Source: Spirochaetia bacterium
GTDB taxonomy: Bacteria; Spirochaetota; Spirochaetia; Treponematales; Breznakiellaceae
Length of the DNA stretch: 64,000 nucleotides
Direction of reading: 5' to 3'
NCBI GenBank assembly: GCA_025997795.1
Contig: BNVB01000001.1
Coordinates: 1 to 64,000, forward strand
The notes under the pieces were generated by a model. The model saw only the letters and a program-made list of their open reading frames with translations, did no database searches and was not told the DNA's origin. How positions within the stretch are numbered: the stretch's first letter is position 1; every line of letters begins with the position of its first letter. Shown in pieces: positions 48,214 to 57,568 of the stretch. Position numbers and translations under genes: made by a program.

Positions 48214-49650
48214 GTGTACGATGTGATAATCATAGGCGGCGGGCCCGGGGGTTACCTTGCGGCGGAACGCCTGGGACACGCAAAGAAGAAGGTTCTTTTA
48301 ATAGAAGAAAAGTACCTGGGGGGAACCTGCCTTAACGTGGGGTGTATCCCAACCAAGACCCTGCTTAATTCGGCAAAGCTCTACGTTCATGCGAAGGAAG
48401 GGGAAAAGTTCGGCGTAAAGGCGGATGTTTCCTACGACTGGGCGGCGATTCAGAAATGGAAAGATGAAGTGACATCGAAACTGCGGGAAGGAATCGCGGG
48501 GCAGATGAAACGCTTTGGCGTAGAGCTGATTGAAGGGCGCGGGGAGATTATCGCCGCTCCGCAGGGAGACCGTACCGGCAGGGTAAGGGCAGCGCCAAAT
48601 GGCGGCGGGGTTTTGGAACACGAAGGCCGGGTTATTCTTGTCTGCGCCGGTTCCGTACCCGCCGCGCCGCCCATACCGGGGAGCAAGGATAACCCCAAGG
48701 TGGTGGATTCCACCGGATTGCTTTCCACCGCTGCGGTACCGAAAAAACTTGCCGTTATCGGCGGCGGGGTTATCGGTGTGGAATTTGCCGGCCTTTTTTC
48801 CGCCCTTGGCGCGGAAGTAACGGTAATCGAAATGATGGAGGAAATTGTTCCCTTTATGGACAAGGAACAGGCGCCGCTGCTCCGGCGGGCAATGAAAAAT
48901 TCCGGCGGCGGCGGAAGCGTAGACTTCAAGCTTGGCTGCAAAGTGGAAAGCATCGACGGCGCTTCGGTACATTACAGCACCAAGGCCGGTTCACCGGAAA
49001 CCTGCGCCGCCGACCTTGTGCTTATGGCGGTGGGGCGGCGGCCCGTGCTTGACACCTGGGGGGCAAAAGCCGCCGGTATCGACACAACTCCCAGGGGAGT
49101 TGTGACCGATGACCGGATGCGGACCAATATCCCCGGGATATGGGCCGCTGGAGACGTGACGGGAAAAAGTCTCCTGGCCCATTCGGCGTACCGTATGGCG
49201 GAAGTAGCGGCGGCGGACATTATTGCATACCTTGACGGTACAAGCGCCGCCGGGAGCAGCGTTTCCGGGGCAGCTTCCAACGTATGGCGGAACACTGCCG
49301 TGCCCTGGGCGGTGTACGGCATACCGGAAGCGGCGGGTGTGGGAATGACCGAACAGGAAGCGGCGGCAAAGGGAATAACCATTGTCAAGGCGAGCCTTCC
49401 CATGCGGGCATCCGGCCGCTTTGCCGCAGAAAATACCTTTGCCGGCCAGGGGTCGGTAAAGGTGATTGCTGCGACCGAAACTCCCCGCCGTATCCTTGGT
49501 CTACATGCGGTGGGGGCCTATGCCTCGGAATTTATCTGGGGCGGCGCTGCCCTTATTGAACAGGAACTGAGGGTTGAGGATGTAAAACAGCTTATCTTCC
49601 CCCACCCTACGGTATGTGAACTAATCCGCGATGCGGTTTTTATGCTTTAA
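48214..49650 (+). CDS. lpdA: Dihydrolipoamide dehydrogenase (E3)
   Basis: A 478-residue flavoprotein that reoxidises the E2 dihydrolipoamide with NAD. FAD site IIIGGGPGGYLAAERLG, redox disulfide C39-x4-C44 in GGTCLNVGCIPTK, NAD site VIGGGVIGVEFAGLFSALGAEVTVIE, and the second FAD site NIPGIWAAGDVTGKSLLAHSA are all present. The C-terminal HPTVCELIRDA carries the catalytic His of the partner subunit in the dimer. Start GTG 48214 has TAGGAG 6 nt upstream. It lies 9 bp after E2 and 31 bp before E1. Confidence 0.94.
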   Translation: MYDVIIIGGGPGGYLAAERLGHAKKKVLLIEEKYLGGTCLNVGCIPTKTLLNSAKLYVHAKEGEKFGVKADVSYDWAAIQKWKDEVTSKLREGIAGQMKRFGVELIEGRGEIIAAPQGDRTGRVRAAPNGGGVLEHEGRVILVCAGSVPAAPPIPGSKDNPKVVDSTGLLSTAAVPKKLAVIGGGVIGVEFAGLFSALGAEVTVIEMMEEIVPFMDKEQAPLLRRAMKNSGGGGSVDFKLGCKVESIDGASVHYSTKAGSPETCAADLVLMAVGRRPVLDTWGAKAAGIDTTPRGVVTDDRMRTNIPGIWAAGDVTGKSLLAHSAYRMAEVAAADIIAYLDGTSAAGSSVSGAASNVWRNTAVPWAVYGIPEAAGVGMTEQEAAAKGITIVKASLPMRASGRFAAENTFAGQGSVKVIAATETPRRILGLHAVGAYASEFIWGGAALIEQELRVEDVKQLIFPHPTVCELIRDAVFML

Positions 49651-49681
49651 GAAGATTTATTTTTTATAAGGAGTTACGAAG

Positions 49682-52153
49682 ATGCCTAAATCACTGTTGG
49701 TTGATCCGAAGGATGTAAGAAAGAGCGAAATGGTAAAGATTCCCGATATTCCGGTGAATCAGTATAAAAGCGATATCAAGAAAGAACTGGAACTGTACGG
49801 AAAGGACAAACTTGTCCGTATCTGGTACGACATGGTAACAATCCGCGAATTTGAAACCATGCTTAACACCTTTAAAACCATGGGCGCATGGCAGGGGATT
49901 GAGTACAACCACAAGGGGCCGGCCCATCTTTCCATGGGTCAGGAATCGGCGGCGGTGGGCCAGTGTATCAACTTGACTACCGACGACTATATCTTTGGGA
50001 GCCACCGGAGCCACGGGGAAATCCTTGCCAAATGTTATTCGTCAATTTGGCAGTTATCCCAGGATGCGGCGGGCGAAAAAAAGCTTGAGGAAATTATGAA
50101 AAATTTCCTTGGGGGCGAAACCTTAAAGATTGCCGAAACCATGTCCCATAACGGAATAAAGGACCTGGCGGAAAACTTTGTGTTATACGGAACATTGGCG
50201 GAAATTTTTGCCCGCCGGGCCGGGTTTAACCGGGGGCTGGGGGGTTCCATGCACGCGTTCTTTACGCCCTTTGGGTCCATGCCCAACAATGCCATTGTCG
50301 GCGGCTCGGCGGACATTGCCACCGGCTCGGCGCTGTACAAGCGGATAAACAAAAAACCCGGCATTGTGGCGGCCAACATCGGCGATGGCTCCATGGGCTG
50401 CGGCCCGGTGTGGGAAGCCATGACCCTGGCGGCGATGGATCAGTACCGGAAGCTTTGGCCTAAAGAAGCAGGAGGCGCTCCGCCGATTCTCTACAATATT
50501 TTTGATAACTTCTACGGCATGGGCGGCCAAACCCGGGGCGAAACCGAAGGTTACGACATTGTTGCCCGGATAGGCGCAGGGGTTAACCCCGAGAACATGC
50601 ACGCCGAACGGGTGGACGGCCTTAACCCCCTGGCGGTGGCGGATGCTATTTCCCGGAAGAAAAAAATTCTCCTGGAAGGACGGGGGCCGGTACTGCTGGA
50701 TGTAATCACCTACCGGTATTCGGGACACTCCCCTTCCGATGCGTCAAGTTACCGGACACCGGAAGAACTAAAACTGTGGCAGGATACCGATGCCATCGAC
50801 AGTTACGCCGCATACCTCGTGGACAATAAACTAACCGACAAGGCCCAGCTTGATGTTCTGCGGGCCAGGGTAACCGCAAAACTGCTTGATGTGGTAAAAC
50901 TTTCCGTGGACGACAAAGTTTCTACACGGCTGGGCGGAGACTTTATTGAATCGGTAATGTTCTCCAACACAAAGGCAGATAAACTTGACACAAGGCAAAG
51001 CGAATTGTCCCAGCCCGTGGCGGAAAATCCGCGGGTTAAGGCCCTGGCGGGTAAAGCCCGTTATGCCTTTGACGAAAGCGGCAAGCCTGTTTCAAAGAAC
51101 AAACTCTTCCAGTACCGGGATGCCCTCTTTGAGGCGATGTTATACCGTTATGTGGAGGATCCCACCATGGCGGCCTGGGGCGAGGAAAACCGCGACTGGG
51201 GCGGCGCCTTTGCCGTGTACCGGGGCCTTACGGAATTGCTCCCCTACCCCCGGCTGTTCAACAGCTCCATCTCCGAAGGGGCCATCGTGGGCGCCGGTGT
51301 GGGTTATGCCCTTTCGGGGGGCCGGGCGGTGGTGGAATTAATGTACTGCGACTTTATGGGCCGCTCCGGGGACGAGCTTTTTAACCAGGCGTCCAAGTGG
51401 CAGTCCATGTCTGCGGGGCTGCTTAAGATGCCCCTGGTAGTCCGGGTTTCTGTTGGGAACAAATACGGCGCACAGCACAGCCAGGACTGGTCGGCATTTG
51501 CCGCCTGTATCCCCGGCCTTAAGGCCTACTTCCCCGCCACTCCCTACGATGCCAAGGGTATGTTAAACATGGCCCTGCGGGGAACCGACCCGGTAATTTT
51601 CTTTGAAAGCCAGCTGCTCTACGACATGGGCGAACGTTTTGAAAAAGGCGGCGTCCCCGAAGGATACTACGAGATTCCCGAAGGAGAACCGGCCATCCGC
51701 CGTACCGGTAAGGACATCACCATGGTTACCCTGGGGGCCACCCTTTACAAGGCGATTGAAACGGCGGATAAACTTAAAGCCGATTTTGATCTGGAAGCGG
51801 AAGTGATCGACCTTCGGTTTGTAAATCCCCTCAACTACGAAAAGATTGTTGAGTCGGTCAAGAAAACCGGCCGGGTAGTCCTTGTAAGCGATGCCGCCGA
51901 ACGGGGATCGTTCCTCCACACCGTCGCGAGCAACATCGGCACCTTTGCCTTCGATTACCTGGACGCACCGGTTACCGTGGTGGGAAGCCGCAACTGGATT
52001 ACTCCTGCGGCGGAAATGGAAGAACTGTACTTCCCGCAAATCGACTGGATCCTCGATGCCATCCACGAGCGGGTTCTGCCCCTGCGGGGTTACAAACCCG
52101 CCACGGTGCAGACTACCCTGGACCTGATGCGGAGGAACCGGCTGGGGGTGTAA
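49682..52153 (+). CDS. Fused alpha-beta E1 component of a thiamine-dependent 2-oxoacid dehydrogenase
   Basis: An 823-residue fusion. Residues about 35-420 are the alpha part with the thiamine-diphosphate motif [14 protein letters not shown] near 234 and a matching N further on ([16 protein letters not shown]), and the phosphorylation-loop-like [12 protein letters not shown]. Residues about 475-823 are the beta part with [37 protein letters not shown] and [16 protein letters not shown]. In two-subunit E1 enzymes these are separate proteins. The order E2, E3, E1 is also unusual. Pyruvate is likely, but acetoin or branched-chain substrates cannot be excluded. AAGGAG precedes the ATG. Confidence 0.9.
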   Translation: MPKSLLVDPKDVRKSEMVKIPDIPVNQYKSDIKKELELYGKDKLVRIWYDMVTIREFETMLNTFKTMGAWQGIEYNHKGPAHLSMGQESAAVGQCINLTTDDYIFGSHRSHGEILAKCYSSIWQLSQDAAGEKKLEEIMKNFLGGETLKIAETMSHNGIKDLAENFVLYGTLAEIFARRAGFNRGLGGSMHAFFTPFGSMPNNAIVGGSADIATGSALYKRINKKPGIVAANIGDGSMGCGPVWEAMTLAAMDQYRKLWPKEAGGAPPILYNIFDNFYGMGGQTRGETEGYDIVARIGAGVNPENMHAERVDGLNPLAVADAISRKKKILLEGRGPVLLDVITYRYSGHSPSDASSYRTPEELKLWQDTDAIDSYAAYLVDNKLTDKAQLDVLRARVTAKLLDVVKLSVDDKVSTRLGGDFIESVMFSNTKADKLDTRQSELSQPVAENPRVKALAGKARYAFDESGKPVSKNKLFQYRDALFEAMLYRYVEDPTMAAWGEENRDWGGAFAVYRGLTELLPYPRLFNSSISEGAIVGAGVGYALSGGRAVVELMYCDFMGRSGDELFNQASKWQSMSAGLLKMPLVVRVSVGNKYGAQHSQDWSAFAACIPGLKAYFPATPYDAKGMLNMALRGTDPVIFFESQLLYDMGERFEKGGVPEGYYEIPEGEPAIRRTGKDITMVTLGATLYKAIETADKLKADFDLEAEVIDLRFVNPLNYEKIVESVKKTGRVVLVSDAAERGSFLHTVASNIGTFAFDYLDAPVTVVGSRNWITPAAEMEELYFPQIDWILDAIHERVLPLRGYKPATVQTTLDLMRRNRLGV

Positions 52154-52171
52154 GGTTTCTGCCTTTGCCTT

Positions 52172-54379
52172 TTATAGAAGATATTTATTCAGTGTTTCAA
52201 ACAAAATGTCCGGATCAAAGGGCTTTGGAATATGCCCGTTCATTCCGGAACGGATACACAGGTCGATATCTTCTTTAAAGGCATTGGCGGTCATGGCTAT
52301 GATCGGGACCTCAGCGGCACGGGGATTTTCCAGAACACGGATGCGCTTTGTTGCGCTGAGTCCGTCAAGAACCGGCATTTGTACGTCCATCAAAATTAAA
52401 TCAAAACCTTCGGGGTTGGCGGAAAAAAACTCGACGGCCTCTTTCCCGTTTTCCACGCTGTGGATACATACACCCGTTTCTTCAAGCATGGTCTCCACGA
52501 TTTCCCGGTTTATCTCCACATCCTCGGCCAGGAGGATCGTGCGCCCCTTCCAGTTGGGCGGAGCGGCCCGGTCAGCGCCGGAAGGCGCACTTGCACCTGA
52601 GGCAGTCTCCCCGGAATCGTCCAGGGCAGCCACAGGCTCACCCAGGTCCGCCTCCAGCTCAAAGAGAAAACACGCGCCCTGATTCGGCTTGCTTTTTACC
52701 CAGATATCCCCGCCCAGGGCATTGAGCAGTTTTTTGCAAATGGCCAACCCAAGGCCGGTGCCGCCGTATTTGCGGGTGATGCTTCCATCGGCCTGTTCAA
52801 AGGCGGTAAAGAGCCGCTTTTGCTGCTCCGGCGTAAGGCCGATGCCGCTGTCCCGCACTTCTACGCGGAGCTTTACTCTGTTCTCCGCAATTTTCTTCTG
52901 AACGGCGGTCAGCGATATTGCGCCATTTTCAGGAGTGAACTTTGCTGCATTGTTCAAGAGATTAACAATCACCTGTAAAAGCCTCTGCTCATCGCTGTGA
53001 ACCATCCGGGTCATGGACGAATCGCAATTCACGGTGAAGCGCTGGCTTTTCTCGTCCATCTTTACCTGGACAATATTCTCGGCGGTTTTCATCATAGCGG
53101 CAAAATCAAAGGGCTCTATGGCGAGCTCCAGTTTTCCCGCTTCTATTTTGGACATATCCAATACATCGTTGATAACGTGCAGCAAGAGATGAGAAGATGT
53201 TTCAATCTTTTTTAGATAACCTGCCACCTTTTGGGGGTTCTGCTCTTTTAGTGCAATGCTGGTCATGCCGATAACCGCGTTAAGAGGCGTGCGCATCTCG
53301 TGGCTCATCCGCGAAAGGAATTCGCCCTTAGCCATGGTGTCCGCTATGGCCTTATCCCGATCCATATTGAGCTTGCCAAAGGTTTCGTTGCGGGCAACGG
53401 AACAGGCGACGATGAGCGCGCCGGACATTATTGTTTCGGCCTCATACGCAGTAAAGGGAATACGTTCCCTGCGGGTAAAGCCGATCATTCCCCAAAACTC
53501 ACCGTGAAGATAAAATGGGGCAAGCATAAAACTCTTCGCTTCGCCCATGCTGCTCTCTTGTTTAAAAACGTCCGAAAGACCGCTGCTGTCGCAGGCAACA
53601 AATTGTTTCTCTGCCAGCCGCTCTTTCCAGCCGGGGAGAAAGTCGTCGTATTTCATGTAGACCCTGTTATTTTCAGCGCCTACGGTACGCCCTTCCTCTG
53701 TCCAATGGGTACGCAAAAAACAGCATAATGCGCCCTCACGTTCCACATTTCGCCAAATTCCGGCATAGTTTGCCCCGAGGCTTTCACCGAGCAGCTGCAC
53801 GGCCTCGTGCAGCACCGTTTCATAATCCTGATGAAACCCGCCGATGATTATGGCCGCCGCCGTGTTCGCCGCCCGCAGCAGCCGGTTTTCTTCCGCCAGG
53901 GTGTTATCGTCAGTGCCCTGGGTCAGCCGCCGGACTTCCGACTCCATGCTGCGCGCTTTATCCTCTGCCCAGCGCAGACGGCTCATATCCGCAGACATGG
54001 CGGACATGTAAAGCGGGCGGCCTTCCTGGTTGTATCCCGAAATAAGGCCCACTTCATCAATCCAGACTATGCTTGAATCCCGCCGGTGCATCCGGTATTC
54101 GATATGGTAATGATCCCGCTTCCCGCCGATAATTTCGCCGAGGCTGCCGTTTACCAGGCCGCGGTCGCCCTGGTAGATCATCGACTCTTTGGTGTTGTCG
54201 GTGTTGGGCAGACTATCGGGGTCATGCCCGGTGATCCTTGTTGTGTTCAGGTTAAGCTGGATATCCCCGGTGTCCAGATTCACCGTGTAAAGGCAGAGAC
54301 CGAATAAATGGGCCAGCCGTTCCAGTGTTTTCTGATCAATGCCGGGGCTTAGTTCACTTGGATTGAATTTGTCGATCAT
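52172..54379 (-). CDS. PAS/GAF hybrid sensor histidine kinase with receiver
   Basis: About 735 residues, with no membrane segment. In order: a PAS domain (about 20-130), a coiled coil, a GAF domain (about 160-320), HisKA with His near 358 (SHEMRTPLNAVIGM), the ATPase domain (RDSGIGLTPEQQKRLF, YGGTGLGLAI), and a receiver with Asp near 665 (FDLILMDVQMPVLDG). It should sense a cytoplasmic cue and pass phosphate through its receiver to an unseen partner. ATG 54379 is preferred because GAGGG lies about 10 nt upstream; a GTG at 54406 overlaps the previous stop. It lies downstream of a redox flavoprotein gene, so redox sensing is possible. Confidence 0.88.
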   Translation of the reverse strand: MIDKFNPSELSPGIDQKTLERLAHLFGLCLYTVNLDTGDIQLNLNTTRITGHDPDSLPNTDNTKESMIYQGDRGLVNGSLGEIIGGKRDHYHIEYRMHRRDSSIVWIDEVGLISGYNQEGRPLYMSAMSADMSRLRWAEDKARSMESEVRRLTQGTDDNTLAEENRLLRAANTAAAIIIGGFHQDYETVLHEAVQLLGESLGANYAGIWRNVEREGALCCFLRTHWTEEGRTVGAENNRVYMKYDDFLPGWKERLAEKQFVACDSSGLSDVFKQESSMGEAKSFMLAPFYLHGEFWGMIGFTRRERIPFTAYEAETIMSGALIVACSVARNETFGKLNMDRDKAIADTMAKGEFLSRMSHEMRTPLNAVIGMTSIALKEQNPQKVAGYLKKIETSSHLLLHVINDVLDMSKIEAGKLELAIEPFDFAAMMKTAENIVQVKMDEKSQRFTVNCDSSMTRMVHSDEQRLLQVIVNLLNNAAKFTPENGAISLTAVQKKIAENRVKLRVEVRDSGIGLTPEQQKRLFTAFEQADGSITRKYGGTGLGLAICKKLLNALGGDIWVKSKPNQGACFLFELEADLGEPVAALDDSGETASGASAPSGADRAAPPNWKGRTILLAEDVEINREIVETMLEETGVCIHSVENGKEAVEFFSANPEGFDLILMDVQMPVLDGLSATKRIRVLENPRAAEVPIIAMTANAFKEDIDLCIRSGMNGHIPKPFDPDILFETLNKYLL

Positions 54380-54402
54380 ATTGCCGTTTCCCTCGCCACG
54401 AA

Positions 54403-55131
54403 TCACCGCATTGCGTTGGAGATAACCTTAAACATCAGTTTTGAAAACAGTTTTTTACCGGGCCCCATTTTGCAGGGGTAATAATAACTTTTGTTAAACC
54501 ATTCCTTTTCTTCCCAAAAGCGCCGGTCGTCCCCGCTTGATTTTGAGGCCATTGCCTTCCCGACTGCGAACATGACGATCTCCCCCATTGCGGGGCGGTA
54601 GGAAGCCGTATCCTCCCCGAGCAGCGTTAAAAACCGGGACAGTTCCTTGTCTTTAACAGGCGTGTTAATCGCCTTGCCCGCACGGGAGATGAACCCGCCC
54701 TTCCGCGCACCAAAGCCCGTGGCAAAGGCTTCAAAGAACTGCCTGGTCTCTTTGAGTCCTGTGGCCATTGTGGTCGAGACAAACATGACGGGCTTGCCGG
54801 CTGTTTCGGGTTTGTGAATCCACCTGCTTAACCTGTCGGCAAAGGTTTTGAATTTTGAGGTCACACTGCCCATATATACGGGAGAACTCAATATCACCCC
54901 GTCGGCTTCCATGATTTTTTGCATCAAAACCGGCATATCGTCTTCTATACTGCACCCCGAATGGCTGACGCATGATTCGCAGCCCGTGCAATCCTCGATC
55001 CGGTAATCAAACAGATTGAGGATTTCCCCCTCAATGCCGTGGTTTTTCAGTATTTGGACAAGCTGCTGAAGAATACCCCAGGTATTCTTTTTTCTGGCGC
55101 TTCCGTTCATCAGCAGAACTTTCTTGCTCAT
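54403..55131 (-). CDS. Flavodoxin-fold NAD(P)H-dependent FMN reductase with cysteine cluster
   Basis: About 242 residues. The flavin-binding start is VLLMNGSARKKNTWGIL; CTGCESCVSHSGCSIEDDM (about 48-66) is a ferredoxin-like cysteine motif used for a cluster or redox switch; ILSSPVYMGSVTSKFKTFADRL is the usual isoalloxazine-binding loop. Such proteins reduce quinones, nitro compounds or metals. The ATG at 55131 is 8 nt after GGGAG, a better fit than the ATG two codons before it. It overlaps or nearly abuts the hybrid kinase gene, so the two are co-transcribed. Confidence 0.78.
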   Translation of the reverse strand: MSKKVLLMNGSARKKNTWGILQQLVQILKNHGIEGEILNLFDYRIEDCTGCESCVSHSGCSIEDDMPVLMQKIMEADGVILSSPVYMGSVTSKFKTFADRLSRWIHKPETAGKPVMFVSTTMATGLKETRQFFEAFATGFGARKGGFISRAGKAINTPVKDKELSRFLTLLGEDTASYRPAMGEIVMFAVGKAMASKSSGDDRRFWEEKEWFNKSYYYPCKMGPGKKLFSKLMFKVISNAMR

Positions 55132-55217
55132 CGTCATGTCTCCCTTGTGAGTACAAGAGTTAAGTATAGTGAATTTTTCCTCAAATTACAACACTATGCA
55201 AATTTACCTTTTGGCTC

Positions 55218-55245
55218 TTGACACCAGCAAGTTTTGTGGTATACT
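55218..55245 (+). promoter_or_regulatory. Promoter of the poly-C outer-membrane protein gene
   Basis: TTGACA (55218-55223), 16-nt spacer, TATACT (55240-55245), 7 nt before the ATG at 55253. It is the best match to consensus in this part of the window. Confidence 0.7.
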
Positions 55246-55252
55246 TGAGGTT

Positions 55253-55779
55253 ATGAATAAAAAAAATGTAGCGGGTAACGAAATATATACTAAACAAATG
55301 TTAAGTTACCCCCCCCCCCCGATTATTCCGACCGATTTACTAGGAATTACCCGCCCGCTGCCCTTGGGGCCTGTCTGTGCGGTAGGCCGTTTTTCGGTCT
55401 TTGCTTAATTTTTCTTGTTTTTACCGTATACACCGCCTATCCCGAAAATTTTTCTCCCCTTAGCCTCTCATTGGGGCTGGAGGCGAACCGCTACTCCATA
55501 AACGGGGCAGCCTTTGGTCCCGCACTGGCCGGAGAATACCGTTTTTCCTCCCTTGCTGCAGGGGCCTCCCTGGGCTTTTTCCATGATTTTAACGATTATA
55601 TGACCCTTGAGCCAGGCGCTTTCCTCCGCTGGTTCCCCTTTTTGGGGTCCCGCGCTCTTATGCAGGGCCTTTACATCGAGGGCCGTGTGGGGGCCGGCAC
55701 CGTCAATGGCAGTCACGGCAGCGTAGGATCGCCAAGCGGCGGCACAAACAGCAGCGGTAGTACGGCGTATTGGGACTGA
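55253..55779 (+). CDS. Outer-membrane protein fragment switched out of frame by a poly-C tract
   Basis: ATG 55253 follows a strong promoter and reads MNKKNVAGNEIY, then runs into 12 C residues. In the present state the frame ends at 55408 after 51 codons without a recognisable protein. One more C (or two fewer) would join it to a frame open from 55321 to 55779. That frame has a hydrophobic signal-like run (GLCLIFLVFTVYTAY), then beta-barrel strands (SLGLEANRYSINGAAFGPALAGEYRF, MTLEPGAFLRWFPF). The barrel part is only about 110 residues and ends in a Ser/Gly tail, so it may also be truncated. Phase-off gene or decaying remnant. Confidence 0.6.
55309..55320 (+). repeat. Homopolymeric C tract of 12
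   Basis: Twelve consecutive C residues 56 bp after the ATG at 55253. In this length the barrel frame is off; C13 or C10 would put it on. Confidence 0.95.
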
Positions 55780-55789
55780 GTAAATAACA

Positions 55790-55816
55790 GAGATTGCGGG
55801 TCAAGCCCGCAATCTC
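55790..55816. terminator. 11-bp-stem hairpin after the poly-C gene
   Basis: GAGATTGCGGG (55790-55800) and CCCGCAATCTC (55806-55816) around TCAAG, 10 bp after the stop at 55779. No T-run follows. The next 210 bp to 56027 hold no gene I can support. Confidence 0.5.
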
Positions 55817-56027
55817 ATTAAACGTGGGGAACACGAAAACGCTGTTGCGGCAAGCCGCCGCACAGGTCTCCCAGGTGAGCGCAGAGGTGCCTGGCACCAA
55901 ATTCTTTTTCTTCCCTTTGTGCGCCTTCTTCGCCTTTGCGGTGAAAATTTTATAGGTTTAGATACGGAATTGCAAGAACAAGGGCAAGCCGCAATAGACT
56001 TTTAGAAGGGAGGGAGAAGTGTGGAGT

Positions 56028-56426
56028 TTATGAAGAAACCGACAGCAATTCAAAAGGCTCTACCGCAAGAGCGGGATACTGTACCTGCAATAAATGGGAG
56101 TCATTACTGATGAGGGCGGCGCCAAGGGTTACGGCGGTAGCCGCGATTATAGAGTCAGGTAGTTTGCGCCGGTTTGTCTGACGGAACCGTATGGTCTCGG
56201 AAACAATGCTTCGGGAAAGATTAATGGTTTTACATTCTGTTAAGAATTTGAGCAAAAAGCGTTCATCCTCTGCGGTAAGCAGCGGTTTGGATAGCACTTC
56301 TATCTTCGTAATTATGCTCACCAGCCATTTGTTTTTACAAAAGGCATCCGCAAATCGCACCGGATCTATCTCTCCCTTTGATAATGAGACAAGGATATTG
56401 CTGTCAAAAATGACTTTACGCTTCAT
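56028..56426 (-). CDS. PIN-domain toxin (VapC-type ribonuclease)
   Basis: About 132 residues from ATG 56426 (MKRKVIFDSNILVSLSKG). The four acidic PIN residues are in place: D in FDSNIL, E in ITKIEVLSK, D in KLPDSIIAATA and D in SNDSHLL. VapC toxins cleave tRNA or rRNA when released from the antitoxin. The antitoxin gene lies just upstream with 7 bp between stop and start and AGGGC as ribosome binding site. An earlier in-frame start at 56453 would overlap the antitoxin gene. Part of a small accessory cluster. Confidence 0.82.
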   Translation of the reverse strand: MKRKVIFDSNILVSLSKGEIDPVRFADAFCKNKWLVSIITKIEVLSKPLLTAEDERFLLKFLTECKTINLSRSIVSETIRFRQTNRRKLPDSIIAATAVTLGAALISNDSHLLQVQYPALAVEPFELLSVSS

Positions 56427-56433
56427 TTTTGCC

Positions 56434-56721
56434 CTAGGGCTTGTCCCACTCATCCCGCATTTCCCGGATTACTTGCACACTGTCGCCCGCAAATGCCGGA
56501 CTGTCCTTAAGGCACCCCGCAAATTCCATAACCGCCCTGCGGAATCGTTCTTCCCGCCGCCTCTGAAACCACGAGACAAGGGGGATTCGGGAACCCCCGC
56601 CGATGGAAAGCTCCATTTCGGAAGTAACAGTGAGCCGCGCCTTCCCCGCCGGTACTTCGCGGGGAACCTCAATAGTCAGCCTGTGACTGGCGGGTATCTC
56701 AACGGTTTGTTCAATGGTCAT
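56434..56721 (-). CDS. Antitoxin of the PIN-domain pair
   Basis: About 95 residues from ATG 56721 (MTIEQTVEIPASHRLTIEVP). The N-terminal part is a short beta region of the AbrB/VapB style, with PREVPAGKARLTV, and the C-terminal part is helical and ends IREMRDEWDKP, a tail common in antitoxins paired with PIN toxins. It would bind and block the toxin and repress the operon. An upstream in-frame extension to 56781 is probably not translated. Confidence 0.7.
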   Translation of the reverse strand: MTIEQTVEIPASHRLTIEVPREVPAGKARLTVTSEMELSIGGGSRIPLVSWFQRRREERFRRAVMEFAGCLKDSPAFAGDSVQVIREMRDEWDKP

Positions 56722-56791
56722 TATGAGGTAAGCATAACATGAAAAGAGTGAAAGATGAAGGGGAAGACAGAGTGAGCGCAAAGGTGTCTGG

Positions 56792-56822
56792 CACCGGCAT
56801 AGTCGGCGGCTTGATAAAGAGG
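56792..56822 (+). repeat. 31-bp direct repeat, copy 1
   Basis: Begins CACCGGCATAG and ends TTGATAAAGAGG. A near-identical copy at 57896-57926 precedes the heptamer-repeat lipoprotein. Here it precedes the DUF433 gene. Confidence 0.85.
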
Positions 56823-56845
56823 TAAAAATGGATTACAAATAATCC

Positions 56846-57052
56846 ATGAAACACGAGTTATTGACTACCAACTTAAAATCCTACATCACCATTAATAACA
56901 ATATTCGCTTTGGAAAACCTTGTATCAAAGGTACTCGTATAACCGTAGGGGATATTCTTCAATGGCTGTCTGCGGGGATGACTCACTCAGAAATTCTGGA
57001 AGATTACCCTGAATTGGAAGAAGCCCACATCCTCTCTGCCCTTACTTTTTGA
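56846..57052 (+). CDS. DUF433 small protein (orphan antitoxin-like)
   Basis: A 68-residue protein matching DUF433: ITINNNIRFGKPCIKGTRITVGDILQWLSAGMTHSEILEDYPELEEAHILSAL. DUF433 proteins are antitoxins usually followed by a DUF5615 PIN-like toxin. Here no such gene follows, and the protein ends at LTF, a little shorter than usual, so it may be the remnant of a pair. Start ATG 56846 lies next to a small hairpin GGATT/AATCC; no ribosome binding site is clear. Confidence 0.75.
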   Translation: MKHELLTTNLKSYITINNNIRFGKPCIKGTRITVGDILQWLSAGMTHSEILEDYPELEEAHILSALTF

Positions 57053-57062
57053 CTAATGGGGA

Positions 57063-57404
57063 TTATGGCTTGCTTGAAATCATTCCGGGAAAATAGTAAG
57101 AAAAATGGTTAAGGGCAGCGCGTAAAGGCGTAAACTCAAAAACATCCAATTCACCGTCATAACCGCAGACACCCGTACGGGGTGAATTGGTAATGGGAAG
57201 CAGATATTCATATTCATCTTCCTTTTCGTCAAAACAGGAATCGCAGAGAAATTGGTTGTCTGAATCATACTGATACCCCAATGTTTCTCCAACAGCAAGG
57301 GTTTCCCATTTGCGGGATTTTCCGATTTCAGAACGGAACATCATGTTGTCCGGATGAAAAAAAGAGCTCATGTGACCGCAGCATTCCAGCCAAATTTTTC
57401 GCAA
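57063..57404 (-). pseudogene. Fragment of a pRiA4b ORF-3-like protein
   Basis: The frame encodes LRKIWLECCGHMSSFFHPD, LGYQYDSDNQFLCDSC and TNSPRTGVCGYDGELDVF, the middle and C-terminal pattern of pRiA4b ORF3-like proteins found on mobile DNA. The listed start (TTG 57404) is internal: upstream codons in the same frame continue the fold (KGAYDKDYWLYVDVPVSASFSTLDTF, to about 57485), but no ATG, GTG or TTG is available there. The frame stays open to about 57590 through the duplicated promoter segment. It looks as though the repeat replaced the 5' end, leaving a fragment. Confidence 0.6.
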
Positions 57405-57504
57405 AAAGGTGTCAAGTGTCGAAAAGGAAGCCGAAACAGGAACATCAACATACAGCCAATAATCTTTGTCATAGGCGCCCTTAGGGAAAACATGGAAAGG
57501 TAAA

Positions 57505-57543
57505 GAAGCCTTGTTTTTCCCGCCAGAAGGTACTATACTGCTA
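57505..57543 (+). repeat. 39-bp promoter-bearing direct repeat, copy 1
   Basis: Matches 57812-57850 with one or two differences. The two copies flank the DUF5678 gene and each contains TTGTTT-N17-TATACT. Confidence 0.9.
57511..57539 (+). promoter_or_regulatory. Promoter of the DUF5678 gene
   Basis: TTGTTT (57511-57516), 17-nt spacer, TATACT (57534-57539) within the 39-bp repeat; the gene starts at 57569 with GGAGG about 10 nt upstream. Confidence 0.65.
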
Positions 57544-57568
57544 TAGTATATATTTGGAGGCAGCGTAA

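Noticed and set aside
55817..56027. Small gene between the poly-C gene and the PIN toxin
   Set aside because: No frame with a start and ribosome binding site; GAAGGGAGGGAG near 56010 is followed by no long plus-strand frame.
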